DNA of 32,261 nucleotides from Candidatus Hydrogenedentota bacterium. Lineage in GTDB: Bacteria; UBA8481; J006. Within the stretch, counting starts at the first letter, position 1, and every line of letters starts with the position of its first letter. The translations under genes and the position numbers were made by a program. The notes beneath the pieces were generated by a model, which saw only the letters and a list, made by a program, of their open reading frames with translations, ran no database searches and was not told where the DNA came from. This document shows, piece by piece, positions 7,761-15,787 of the stretch. The stretch lies in assembly GCA_003697085.1 (NCBI GenBank), contig RFFU01000010.1, positions 1-32,261 of the forward strand. The letters run 5' to 3'.

Positions 7761-8875
7761 CGGAAGACGCGCCCCCGGCGGGCTTGTTCGAAGTAGAGGT
7801 CCGAGAGCCGCCGCGCCATCATCTCCACCCGGAATCGTGACTCGTATCGGCCCCGCGCGCGGCACGACGCCTCCCGCCACGCCGTCTCGTCCTCGAGAAA
7901 CATCTTGATCGCCTCGGCGAAAACCGCCGCGTCCCCCGCCCGTTCGGCCGGATCGCGTAGCGGAAGCAGTCTTCCCGCCTCGCCCACCGTCTCGGGATTC
8001 CCTCCGACCGCCGAGGCCACGATCGGCGTCCCACACGCCAGCGCGCTCATCAACGTCAAACTCGCTCCCTCCGAGCGGCTCGTGTTCACGACCACCACCG
8101 CCCGGCGCATCAGTTCCTCCGGTTTCGAGTGACTCTCCAACCATCGCAACTTCGGGATACTTCCGAGATCGAGTTCTTCCACGAGCGGGCCGGAACCCAC
8201 CATCACAACTTCCTCGATCCGCGGATGCTCCGCGCAGAGCCGCGCGACCTCCCGCATCAATTCCGGATCTTTCTCTTCCGTGAAACGTCCGACCCATAAC
8301 ACACTCCGCCGTTCCTCCAAGGGGATTTCCTCAAAACCCGGGTCCGGAACGCCGTTGTTGACCGTCTCGAGGCGGTCCGCGGGAAATCCGTTCTCGATCA
8401 ACTCCTCTCGGTCACGCTCACACACGGCGATCACCAACCGCGCTCCCCGGGAAGCCCAAAGGTCCGCCCAGCGATACCACGCCGCGGGAATCGCCCTGTT
8501 CGCCTCAAACTGCCGGTGGCTCCCGTGAATCGTCATCATACGCGGAGGAACAGCCCCCAGCCACGCTCCCAGAAGATTCGCTTTCGGCGTGTGCGAGTGA
8601 ATGACATCCGGCTTCTCCTCTTTTATTATCCGGCGGACGGAATGAACGGACCGGAACGGCAATCGAAAAGATTCCGGAACAACATAAACCCTTGCTCCCG
8701 CCTCCCGCCATGCCTCGACCATCGGTCCTTCCGCGAGAGCGACGACGACATGTTCCGCATCCACATACCGGACGATATGTTCGATATGCCGCTCCGCCCC
8801 CCCGAAATCCGCGGAGCCGATGAGAAGACAGAGGCGTACCCGTTCGTCTCCACTCGCCGCCGAACGCATCGTCAT
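7757..8875 (-). CDS. Family 4 glycosyltransferase
   Basis: This 372-residue GT-B-fold retaining glycosyltransferase has an N-terminal acceptor domain with GSADFGGAERHI and DVIHSHTPKANLLG, a link through NNGVPDP, and a C-terminal donor domain with VLWVGRFTEEKDPELM and SHSKPEELMRRA. The EX7E donor motif reads EGASLTLMS, so the second Glu is replaced by Ser, followed by ALACGTPIVAS. The start at 8875 (ATG ACG ATG) overlaps the O-antigen ligase stop as ATGA. The longer frame to 9004 is rejected as overlap. It should act on the cytoplasmic face, adding a sugar to the lipid-linked oligosaccharide. The Glu-to-Ser change may reduce or alter activity. The donor sugar is unknown. Confidence 0.9.
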   Translation of the reverse strand: MTMRSAASGDERVRLCLLIGSADFGGAERHIEHIVRYVDAEHVVVALAEGPMVEAWREAGARVYVVPESFRLPFRSVHSVRRIIKEEKPDVIHSHTPKANLLGAWLGAVPPRMMTIHGSHRQFEANRAIPAAWYRWADLWASRGARLVIAVCERDREELIENGFPADRLETVNNGVPDPGFEEIPLEERRSVLWVGRFTEEKDPELMREVARLCAEHPRIEEVVMVGSGPLVEELDLGSIPKLRWLESHSKPEELMRRAVVVVNTSRSEGASLTLMSALACGTPIVASAVGGNPETVGEAGRLLPLRDPAERAGDAAVFAEAIKMFLEDETAWREASCRARGRYESRFRVEMMARRLSDLYFEQARRGRVFR

Positions 8876-11025
8876 CGCCGCCGTTCCCCCTCGTCGACTT
8901 CTTCGCGATGTCCGATACGTTCCGCGGTCTCCGCATCCCGCATAAAAAATTCTTTCTCCCGCGGCGCGTAATCCGTACATTCGTTTCGCCATTCTCTCCA
9001 CCAATCCGAGTTCTCTCCACCGCTTCTTGTCGGCAATCGATAGATCATAGGGGCAATATAACGGTAGGGTACGACAGGGTGAAGACGGGAACGTCCCCGC
9101 ACGAGAAAGGCTTCTGCGCGACTCGGATCGGAGTCGACCTCAGCCGCCATTCGGCAAAGAACCGCATCGATTCCGTATTGCCGAACCGAAAGATAAAGCG
9201 CTTTCTTCAAAGCGGCCCGAGCCGCCGGAGTATCTACCGCCGCAAGGGCACGGCCCGCCAGAAATCTATAATGCTTCCAATGCATCGGATCGTCATACGG
9301 AGGAATCGTTCGCCAATCGGCTGAACCGGGGCAGGGATTTTCGATACGAAAATTCCAGTCGACGAAACTCGTGCTCCATACCGGCGTCGTCTCTCCCAAA
9401 TACCAACCGATGAGCGCCGGAGCGCGATCCCGCCAGTTCTGCAACAAGCGGTCCGCATCCTGTCGCCGCCCGACTGAACTCCAGACGCGCGCCAAGTCGA
9501 GCACGTGTGGAGCGAAGACCATCATGGGATCCCTCTCCAGCGCCCCCCGAAAGAGCGCCTCGGCTTCCCCGACCTTTCCGCGGCGAAGCGCAATGTATCC
9601 CGCGACACGACGCGCCACCGGGTCTTCCCTCCATCCGCGGAACTCCGGCGTCTCGTTCGCCTCCACCGCACGATCGATCGCAACGACCGGCGGGACGGGA
9701 AACGACAGCCTCGTTCCGTACCGCGCCCACGCCACCGGGAACAGTAAGGCCGCGGCACAAGCGGCAAAGGCGATCGTCCGGAGAACGAATTCGAATCGTG
9801 CTCCTGTCCTCGAGGACGTCGTCGAGTTCGCCAACGAAACCTCCTCCGCCGAGAGAAGCCCTCCCAGGAGAAGAAACGTTCCGAAAAGGACCGCCGGTAT
9901 CCAGAGTATGTCCTCGGCAACCGAACCTCCCGCCAAGGCCGCCAAGGCGGCCAGGGCCGAATACCGTTTCCTCCGAATTCCCGTGACGACCGCGGCCAGG
10001 ACCGCCGTGGCGATTACTCCAAACCCGAAAATTCCCGTCTCGAAGAGCAGGCATAGAGGAAGGGAATGGGGATGGAGTTCCCATTTCGGCCAACTCTGGT
10101 ACCGCATCCCGATCACCGCGAAAGACCACGGTCCATTTCCCAAAAGCGGGTGATCACGAATTCCCTGAAGAGCCGCACTCCACATCGAAAATCTCTGCTC
10201 ATTCGTGATGTAGTGAAGCGAGAGTTTCGCGAGAAAGCGATCCCGGTAGAGAAGAAACGCGGCGACCGCGATGAGAAGCGCCGCCGCGACCAAGCGGAAT
10301 CTCCAGAGGGGAGGAAGCAGCCACGCCGCGACGCACCACCCGCACAAAAGCGCCAGATACCCGGAGCGCGAATCGGTGAGAACGAGAGCGGCAAGCCCGA
10401 CGAGAAGAACCGCCCCAAGAAAAACCCGTTCCCCTCGCGATACGGCTCCGCCGTGAAGGAGGGAAATCGTGGCCAGACTGATCGCGGCTGAGAGAACGAT
10501 GGCGGTGACGTTCGCACCACGGAGTAATCCGGCGCCGCCCAACCCCCACGCCGGCGCGCCGATTCGTCGGAGATTTTCCGCAACCTCGAGAAAAACGGAG
10601 AGGCCCAGAACAAGGGAGGCCGCAAGAAAGGCGGATGCCAAAATCCGGTAATCAAGTCGCGCTGAAAAGACCGCCGCGAAGAGCGCCCCCGCCATGACCT
10701 GAAGAGTCAGGTCATAACCCAATGAAGGTATCGGCGCCAAGAGAAGCGCCGCGAAATAGACCCCCGCCGGCCAGAGAAAAAGGTACCGCGTCTCGTTCCG
10801 CTTCCATCCGGAAACGAAGGAACGGACCGGAAAAGCCGAGAGAGCAAAGAAATGGATGATCCAACGGAAACTTGGTTCCACGCCTCCGCGGAGGAAAGTC
10901 AGTCCAAGAAAGAGAGCGATCGCCACACAATAGGTTTCCGCCGCCCCGGATCCGCTCCTTTGAACTCCCATCCCTTCTCTCTTATCGTGCCGAGCTCCCG
11001 GTTCCCGTACTTCTCCGGCGCTCAT
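8872..11025 (-). CDS. O-antigen ligase/polymerase-like membrane protein with C-terminal TPR-like domain
   Basis: This 717-residue protein has about twelve hydrophobic segments across residues 30-420 and a soluble C-terminal ~270 residues. The Wzy_C/O-antigen ligase signature appears as TDSRSGYLALL, then QGIRDHPLLGNGPWSF and HPHSLPLCLLFETGIFGFG, which form the periplasmic loop and flanking helices in WaaL/Wzy proteins. The C-terminal part (GYIALRRGKVGEAEALFRGA and similar helical pairs) looks like TPR repeats facing the periplasm, an arrangement common in larger bacterial O-antigen ligase-family proteins. It either polymerises repeat units or attaches them to a lipid or protein acceptor; sequence alone does not separate these. 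The start is ATG at 11025 in an ATGA overlap with the upstream GT4 gene, preceded by AGGGGGAA. Confidence 0.85.
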   Translation of the reverse strand: MSAGEVREPGARHDKREGMGVQRSGSGAAETYCVAIALFLGLTFLRGGVEPSFRWIIHFFALSAFPVRSFVSGWKRNETRYLFLWPAGVYFAALLLAPIPSLGYDLTLQVMAGALFAAVFSARLDYRILASAFLAASLVLGLSVFLEVAENLRRIGAPAWGLGGAGLLRGANVTAIVLSAAISLATISLLHGGAVSRGERVFLGAVLLVGLAALVLTDSRSGYLALLCGWCVAAWLLPPLWRFRLVAAALLIAVAAFLLYRDRFLAKLSLHYITNEQRFSMWSAALQGIRDHPLLGNGPWSFAVIGMRYQSWPKWELHPHSLPLCLLFETGIFGFGVIATAVLAAVVTGIRRKRYSALAALAALAGGSVAEDILWIPAVLFGTFLLLGGLLSAEEVSLANSTTSSRTGARFEFVLRTIAFAACAAALLFPVAWARYGTRLSFPVPPVVAIDRAVEANETPEFRGWREDPVARRVAGYIALRRGKVGEAEALFRGALERDPMMVFAPHVLDLARVWSSVGRRQDADRLLQNWRDRAPALIGWYLGETTPVWSTSFVDWNFRIENPCPGSADWRTIPPYDDPMHWKHYRFLAGRALAAVDTPAARAALKKALYLSVRQYGIDAVLCRMAAEVDSDPSRAEAFLVRGRSRLHPVVPYRYIAPMIYRLPTRSGGENSDWWREWRNECTDYAPREKEFFMRDAETAERIGHREEVDEGERRR

Positions 11026-12434
11026 TTCCCCCTCCCCGCTCTCCGCTCCGCCAACACCTCCTCGTAAATCCGATCGAGTTCGCGCAACATCGCTTCGAGC
11101 GTGAACTCCTCCCGAAATTCTCTCGCCGCCGCCTCTCCCATTCGGCGCCGCAGTTCCGGATTTCCGAGGAGTTCGAGCGCCTTTGCGGCCATCCGGCGGA
11201 TCTCCCCCGGCGGAAAGAGAAATCCCGTGCGGCCCTCCGCCACCGCCTCCGGAATCCCGTCGACGTTCGTCGAGACAACGGGGATCCCCAAGGCCTGTGC
11301 TTCGAGAACGGCGCGGGGCAGACCTTCAAACCACGCCGTGTGAAAGAAAAGATCGGCGGAGGCAATGATCGCCGCCGCGTCCCTTCTCCACCCCGGCAAG
11401 AGCACGCGGTGCAACCCATCCCTGCGGGCACGCGAAAGGTACGCTTCCTGCCGCGTGCCTCCCCCGACCGCGAGAAACCAGGTGTCCTTCCGTGCCATCG
11501 TCAATATCCGCGCCGCTTCGTACATTCCCTCCGGATTCTTCTGCTCCTTGAAATTTCCCACCCAGACGACAACGAGGTCTTGCGGAGGAATTCCCAAGAT
11601 CCGCCGTGTCTCCATGCGCCGCGCTCGGAGGCCCTCCCGGTCCAAGGAGATCCCGGATCGCACCACACGATACTGTGAGGGGGTTCCGATTCCGCATTCG
11701 AGCCCGCGACGCCTGTTCGCCTCGGCCACAACGAGAATTCGATCCGTCACGCGCGCGGCCACCCGCTCGCTCGCCACGAACAATCGTCGCGTCACGGCCG
11801 GTTGGCGCGAATGAAACCCCCAACCGTGAACAGTGTGGATCACGGCGCAATCACAACCGCTCGACGCCGCGGCCAGTCGCCCGAGAATCCCCGCTTTCGA
11901 GGAATGCGTGTGCACGAGATCGGGCCGAAGCAATCGAATCAACCGACGCAGTCCGAAAAAGGCACCGATGTCCGCCGCGGGATGAACCGGCCGTACCAGA
12001 CGACAGCCGGGAAGAACGTACTCCGCTGTCTCTCTTCCCTCCTCCGCGGCCGGTTCTTCTCTCTTCGCTCTCCTCCCTTCTTCCGTGGTTCCCTTTCCTT
12101 CGTGATTCACAAAGGTGCCCCCCGTTGTTTTCTTCTCCGTCGCCGCTCCCTCTCCCTTCGCGAGAGCGTCAAACGCATTGGAGAAGCGATCCGAGGAAAA
12201 AACGTCGGCCCCGTCAGGAGAAGGAATCCGAAGCGATCCGCCGTTCAGTTCGAGCAACCGCACCCCCAATTTCTCCCGCGCCCATTTCGACAATTCTCCC
12301 GGCGCCGCAGCGACGAAGACCTCATGCCCCCGCCTCAACGCGTCGCATGCCGAGAGAATTGTATTCACCTGGGCGCCGCCCAACTCCAGTTTCGTTATGA
12401 TATGCAGGTATCGGTTGCGGTGCGGACTCCTCAT
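11022..12434 (-). CDS. Family 4 glycosyltransferase with a charged internal insertion
   Basis: This 470-residue GT-B-fold enzyme has LHIITKLELGGAQ at the N-terminus, DLVHTHSSKAGILGRLAA around residue 172, VVWVGNFKEQKNPEGM, and an intact EX7E motif (EGLPRAVLE) followed by VSTNVDGIPEAV. It is the first gene of the polysaccharide operon. Compared with usual GT4 proteins of this subfamily it is about 70-75 residues too long. The extra part lies at residues ~66-140, is rich in Glu, Lys, Arg, Gly and Thr, and interrupts the normally short link between GVRLLEL and the RLVRPVHP segment. The start is ATG at 12434. No strong promoter was recognised in the 281 nt upstream. Confidence 0.9.
   Translation of the reverse strand: MRSPHRNRYLHIITKLELGGAQVNTILSACDALRRGHEVFVAAAPGELSKWAREKLGVRLLELNGGSLRIPSPDGADVFSSDRFSNAFDALAKGEGAATEKKTTGGTFVNHEGKGTTEEGRRAKREEPAAEEGRETAEYVLPGCRLVRPVHPAADIGAFFGLRRLIRLLRPDLVHTHSSKAGILGRLAAASSGCDCAVIHTVHGWGFHSRQPAVTRRLFVASERVAARVTDRILVVAEANRRRGLECGIGTPSQYRVVRSGISLDREGLRARRMETRRILGIPPQDLVVVWVGNFKEQKNPEGMYEAARILTMARKDTWFLAVGGGTRQEAYLSRARRDGLHRVLLPGWRRDAAAIIASADLFFHTAWFEGLPRAVLEAQALGIPVVSTNVDGIPEAVAEGRTGFLFPPGEIRRMAAKALELLGNPELRRRMGEAAAREFREEFTLEAMLRELDRIYEEVLAERRAGRGK
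12018..12200 (-). repeat. Purine-rich in-frame insertion within a GT4 gene, containing a CACGGAA-type repeat core
   Basis: This segment encodes about 60 residues of low-complexity charged sequence (for example KGEGAATEKKTTGG) inside the glycosyltransferase. On the coding strand it is strongly purine-rich. At 12071-12115 it contains AATCACGAAGGAAAGGG followed by AACCACGGAAG, which resembles the intergenic CACAGAG/CACGGAG repeats at 12547-12590 and 15611-15640. The frame is kept. I infer that a copy of an interspersed repeat was captured in the coding sequence; simple purine-tract expansion is the alternative. Confidence 0.4.
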
Positions 12435-12546
12435 TCTATTTCCCCGGATTCCTTTCCGGAAAAGGGATCGTTGTGCTTTCCTGGAACATTCCCCTTTCGG
12501 CGAAAATGATTTTTTTCATACCGGAAAGATGCAAGTCGCCTTCGAG

Positions 12547-12590
12547 GAACCACAGAGAACACAGAGGGCACGGAGAGGTCACGGAGAAAG
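12547..12590 (+). repeat. Degenerate CACAGAG/CACGGAG interspersed repeat
   Basis: On the plus strand the units ACCACAGAG, AACACAGAG, GGCACGGAG and GTCACGGAG follow one another at about 9-11 base steps. This purine-biased repeat resembles a family common between genes in environmental bacterial genomes and often mis-called as short Arg/Gln/His-rich proteins. It lies in the 281-base gap (12435-12715) between the response regulator and the polysaccharide operon. The remainder of the gap holds a TTCCGGAA palindrome around 12462-12469 and no recognisable gene. Confidence 0.7.
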
Positions 12591-12715
12591 AATGGAAAAA
12601 AGAAAGAAAAGGTTTCCTTCTCCAGCGACAGAAAATCCACGGAAAAGCCGTTCCTCGGGGACTCCTTGTTTCTTCCGGATCTCGATGCGTGACCCGCACA
12701 AATGCGACTGCTCCC

Positions 12716-14077
12716 TCACCTCATCCGTTTCCCCGCGCGGAGTGTGAGTTCGATGTCCGGATACTTGGAAAGATAATAGGACATCATCCGAGGTTTGACG
12801 CCGAGAAGTTCGGCCGCTTTTCCTTTTTGTCCCTGCGCCGTCCGCAACGCCTCCGCAATCAACGCCCGTTCCGTCTTGATCAGTGCTTCCTTCAACGACA
12901 TCCCAGACAATGCCTCGGGGATGCTTTCCTCGAAATGCTCCGGGAGAAGCACGTCCGATTTGCCCGCCAATATCACCGCCCGCCGAACCGCGTTCTCCAG
13001 TTCCCGCACATTCCCGGGCCACTCCCGTCCCGTCAAAACCGCTATCGCCTCCGGGGAGATCATCATCCCACGATCCCCGGCGAAACGCGCAAGAAAATGG
13101 TGCAACAAAAGCGGAATGTCTTCCTTGCGCGACCGCAGCGACGGCATCGTTATCGTAATTACGTTGAGACGCCAGTAAAGGTCCTCACGAAACCTCTTCT
13201 CTCTCACCGCCTCCTCGAGATTCTCGTTCGTCGCTACAACGATCCGCGCCGAGGTCTCTCGTTCCCGATCCCCCCCGACCGGCGTTAATTTTCCGTCTTC
13301 GAGAACATGAAGAAGTTTCGCCTGAAGGGACATCGGCAACGTAATGATCTCGTCGAGAAAAAGGGTGCCTCCATCGGCAAGAAGAAATTTTCCCTTCCGA
13401 CTCTTGACCGCTCCCGTAAAGGCCCCGCGAACGTGACCGAAGAGCTCGCTCTCCAACATCGTCTCGGGCAACGCCGCACAGTTGACACGCACGAAAAGTC
13501 CTCTCCGGCCGGATTCTTCGTGAAGAACCCTCGCCGCAACCCCCTTCCCGGTGCCGGTCTCACCGAGAAGGATCACCGGCGCGTCGGAAGTCGCGGCTTG
13601 ACGGATCTTCTTCTTCACCGCGATGATCTCCGCACTCGTCCCCACCATCTCCGGTATCTCCCCCTCCCCCAATTGTTCCCGTAAATATGCGTTCTCCTCC
13701 CTCAAACGTCTCACGTCGATCGCCTTCTCGATGCAACGCACCAAGGTCTCGATATCCACGGGCTTGGTGAGGTAATCGAACGCCCCCAGCCTCATCGCGT
13801 CCACCGCTCCCTCGATCGACCCATACGCCGTCAGAAGAATCACAAGGATCTCCGGATTCCACTCCTGCACCCGTCGCAACAGGGTTATCCCATCCATCCC
13901 CGGCATCTTCATATCCGTGACGACGATATCGATCTCCGACGTCCGCGCGATCTCCAACGCTTCTTCGCCCGAGGAAGCCCGAAAGACATTGCCGTAATCA
14001 GCCAACTGCGTCGCGAGAATTCTTCGTATCGGCTCCTCGTCATCCACGACAAGAATGTTGCATTTCTGTCCCTTCAT
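12716..14077 (-). CDS. NtrC-family sigma-54-dependent response regulator
   Basis: This 453-residue transcriptional activator has three domains in order. The receiver (1-120) has acidic residues DDE at 12-14, phospho-acceptor Asp55, Thr83 and Lys105. The AAA+ domain (about 143-375) has Walker A GETGTGKG at 172-179, the sigma-54-contacting GAFTGA at 218-223, Walker B GGTLFLDEI, and WPGNVRELENA. The Fis-type helix-turn-helix (about 400-445) includes KAAELLGVKPRMMSYYLSKY. Phosphorylation by the kinase encoded just upstream should allow ATP-driven opening of RpoN promoters. I prefer the ATG at 14077 because the receiver begins at once and GAGAGGGA precedes it; the frame extends to 14122. Its gene lies between the kinase and the polysaccharide operon, so regulation of that operon is a reasonable inference. 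Confidence 0.95.
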   Translation of the reverse strand: MKGQKCNILVVDDEEPIRRILATQLADYGNVFRASSGEEALEIARTSEIDIVVTDMKMPGMDGITLLRRVQEWNPEILVILLTAYGSIEGAVDAMRLGAFDYLTKPVDIETLVRCIEKAIDVRRLREENAYLREQLGEGEIPEMVGTSAEIIAVKKKIRQAATSDAPVILLGETGTGKGVAARVLHEESGRRGLFVRVNCAALPETMLESELFGHVRGAFTGAVKSRKGKFLLADGGTLFLDEIITLPMSLQAKLLHVLEDGKLTPVGGDRERETSARIVVATNENLEEAVREKRFREDLYWRLNVITITMPSLRSRKEDIPLLLHHFLARFAGDRGMMISPEAIAVLTGREWPGNVRELENAVRRAVILAGKSDVLLPEHFEESIPEALSGMSLKEALIKTERALIAEALRTAQGQKGKAAELLGVKPRMMSYYLSKYPDIELTLRAGKRMR

Positions 14078-14124
14078 TCCCGTCCCTCTCTTCTTCCCTT
14101 CCTGGGTTCCAATCCTTCTCAACC

Positions 14125-14141
14125 AAGCAATCTTATACCCG
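14125..14141 (-). promoter_or_regulatory. Possible sigma-54-type promoter upstream of the response regulator gene
   Basis: On the minus strand the sequence CGGGTATAAGATTGC places GG and TTGC at the spacing of the -24/-12 elements of RpoN promoters, but the CAC part of the -24 element is missing. It lies about 48 nt before the regulator start, in the 156-nt gap after the kinase gene. The same bases include TATAAG, which could be a sigma-70 -10 with a weak TTGAGA 19 nt upstream. Either reading is tentative. Confidence 0.25.
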
Positions 14142-14233
14142 TTCCGTGAAAGACGCTCTCAATTTTCCGGCGTCCGTTCTCGCTCCCGCCCCGCTTTCCT
14201 TTCACGAAAAAAAGCTCGCCGGGGGCTGCAGGT

Positions 14234-15394
14234 CTATTCACAGGGGAAACGGAGCCGGAAGACGGCCCCCTTTCCTCCCTCCCCCGCACCCTCGAAAGTG
14301 ACCTCCCCTCCATGGGCGTTGACGATCCGCTTCACGATCGCCAGGCCCAAGCCCGTGCCGCCCGGCCGGCCCGAACGGAAAGGACGAAAGAGTTGCGGAA
14401 CCACCTTCAGGTCGACTCCTTCTCCGTCGTCGGAAAAGATGACGTCTCCGAGACCGTCCTTTCCACAAGAACAACGGATCGTTATCTTCCGCGCTCCGTG
14501 TTGTACTGAATTTCCGACAAGATTGAGGAACAGCAGCCTCAAAGCCTCCGGGTCTCCCCGCATTCTTCCGCATTCCCCCTCGACCCGCACAATGCAACCG
14601 GGATATCTCTTCGCCGCGTCGCGGCATATCTCGCCGATATCCACCTCCTCGTTCGGTTCCACTTTCAACCTTCCGTACACGAGGAAATCATTGACGAGCC
14701 GGGACATTCGAACACACTCCCGCTCGACATCGTTCAAGAACTCCCGCCCCGGCTCCACGATCCATCCCTTCCGTAATATCGTCTGTGCCGCTGACGTAAT
14801 GATCTGCAACGGGTTTCTCATTTCGTGCGCTATCTGCGATACCATCACCCCCATCTCGGCCATCGCTCGGTTCTCCTCCTCCCGTCGTTCCGCCTCCCTC
14901 CGCAACTGCTGCTCATTCGCGATCCGGTCCACCAGAATCCCCGAAAGAAGCGAGACGAAACAGATCGTGATGAACTCCTCGATCAACTCCGATTGAATCT
15001 CATCGGGAGACGCATCTCGAAAAAACGAGCCATACAGGACCAGAACCGCCAGCCCGGTTAAACCCGCCCCGATCGTGCCCCGACTCCTCGCGGCAAACAG
15101 AATCGGAACGAAGTAGAAGGAATAGAGCGCCGAGTCGGCCCCTCCGGAATTCGCCACAAGAACATGAGCGGCCATGAGAAGCAGGATTACGAAGGGAATC
15201 GGATTCCGCGCCACTGCCTCCCGTTTCATAATGATCGGTACGATTCCGCCGGCGAGCAGAAGCAGTCCGAAAAGAAAGCCCGGCATTTCTACGGACCCTG
15301 TTTCCCATTCGATCCAGCACGCGATGATCCCCATCAGCCCGAGAATTGCTATGGCCCAACGTTCGCGTATCCTCAAACGCCGGAGGAATCTCAC
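14234..15394 (-). CDS. Membrane-bound sensor histidine kinase, NtrB/ZraS type
   Basis: This 386-residue kinase has five or six hydrophobic segments in residues 13-155, with no long periplasmic sensor loop. A short coiled linker (EQQLRREAERREEEN) follows. The H-box is QIAHEMRNPLQII with phospho-His190. The HATPase domain has the N-box LFLNLVGNSVQHG, G1 SDDGEGVD and G2 GGTGLGLAIVKRIVNAHGG. It starts with GTG, preceded by an excellent AAGGAGAT 4 nt upstream. It should autophosphorylate and pass the phosphate to Asp55 of the sigma-54 regulator encoded 156 nt downstream. The stimulus is unknown; the membrane-embedded input domain suggests a membrane or envelope signal. Confidence 0.95.
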   Translation of the reverse strand: MRFLRRLRIRERWAIAILGLMGIIACWIEWETGSVEMPGFLFGLLLLAGGIVPIIMKREAVARNPIPFVILLLMAAHVLVANSGGADSALYSFYFVPILFAARSRGTIGAGLTGLAVLVLYGSFFRDASPDEIQSELIEEFITICFVSLLSGILVDRIANEQQLRREAERREEENRAMAEMGVMVSQIAHEMRNPLQIITSAAQTILRKGWIVEPGREFLNDVERECVRMSRLVNDFLVYGRLKVEPNEEVDIGEICRDAAKRYPGCIVRVEGECGRMRGDPEALRLLFLNLVGNSVQHGARKITIRCSCGKDGLGDVIFSDDGEGVDLKVVPQLFRPFRSGRPGGTGLGLAIVKRIVNAHGGEVTFEGAGEGGKGAVFRLRFPCE

Positions 15395-15552
15395 TGGTAT
15401 CTCCTTTCCGATTTCTCGAACGTCATCGATATCCCGCCCTCACGAATATTCCTCGAGCCACGTACCACGCTTTTTCCTCCTCGTTTATCGTTTTCCGCTT
15501 ACCGTTCTTCGTGTTTTTGCCAAACGTGACCGATTCACGCGACCGTCTTTTC

Positions 15553-15575
15553 GCAGACAAGAGTGTCGGCGCTCC
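15553..15575 (+). repeat. Short hairpin repeat, GCAGACAAGAGTGTC type
   Basis: The sequence GCAGACAAGAGTGTCGGCG resembles the two hairpin repeats at 29928 and 29978 (GCAGGCAAGATGCCTGCG). It keeps the CAAGA core and a GACA/TGTC inverted pair. It lies in the 306-base gap 15395-15700 upstream of the kinase gene, near another repeat at 15611-15640 and the tRNA promoter. No gene is seen in that gap. Confidence 0.45.
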
Positions 15576-15610
15576 ATATTTCCTCTTCACTTTTGCCTTT
15601 TGCCTTTCCT

Positions 15611-15640
15611 TTTCCGTGTGCTCCGTGGTTCTTTCCTCTG
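15611..15640 (-). repeat. CACGGAG-type interspersed repeat, second copy
   Basis: Read on the minus strand this is GAAAGAACCACGGAGCACAC followed by GGAAA, matching the pattern of the repeat at 12547-12590 in the opposite orientation. It is intergenic, between the kinase gene and tRNA-Leu. Confidence 0.55.
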
Positions 15641-15661
15641 CCCCCGCGTCTCTTTTTTCCC

Positions 15662-15689
15662 TTGTCCCATTTCGCCGGATGAATATCAT
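15662..15689 (+). promoter_or_regulatory. Sigma-70-like promoter of tRNA-Leu
   Basis: A -35 box TTGTCC (15662-15667) and a -10 box TATCAT (15684-15689) are separated by 16 nt. This would start transcription about 5-7 nt after the -10 box, only a few bases before the mature tRNA 5' end at 15701. Confidence 0.45.
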
Positions 15690-15700
15690 CTTGCTCGAAC

Positions 15701-15787
15701 GCAGCGGTGGCGGAACCGGCAGACGCGCCAGCTTGAGGGGCTGGTGCCCGCAAGGGCGTGGGGGTTCAAATCCCCCCCGCTGCACCA
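15701..15787 (+). tRNA. tRNA-Leu (anticodon GAG)
   Basis: This is an 87-nt class II tRNA with encoded CCA. The acceptor stem GCAGCGG pairs with CCGCTGC. The D-arm contains GGCGGAACCGGCAGACGC. The anticodon stem CCAGC/GCTGG encloses the loop TTGAGGG, giving anticodon GAG, which reads CUC and CUU leucine codons. A long variable arm (TGCCCGCAAGGGCGT) and the T-arm GGGGGTTCAAATCCCCC follow. The last 22 nt overlap, antisense, the end of the RNA methyltransferase gene. Confidence 0.97.

Noticed and set aside
7761-8297. N-terminal extension of the GT2 frame
   Set aside because: It overlaps the GT4 coding region and reads as Gly/Arg-rich text; the ATGA start at 7760 opens directly on the GT2 fold.
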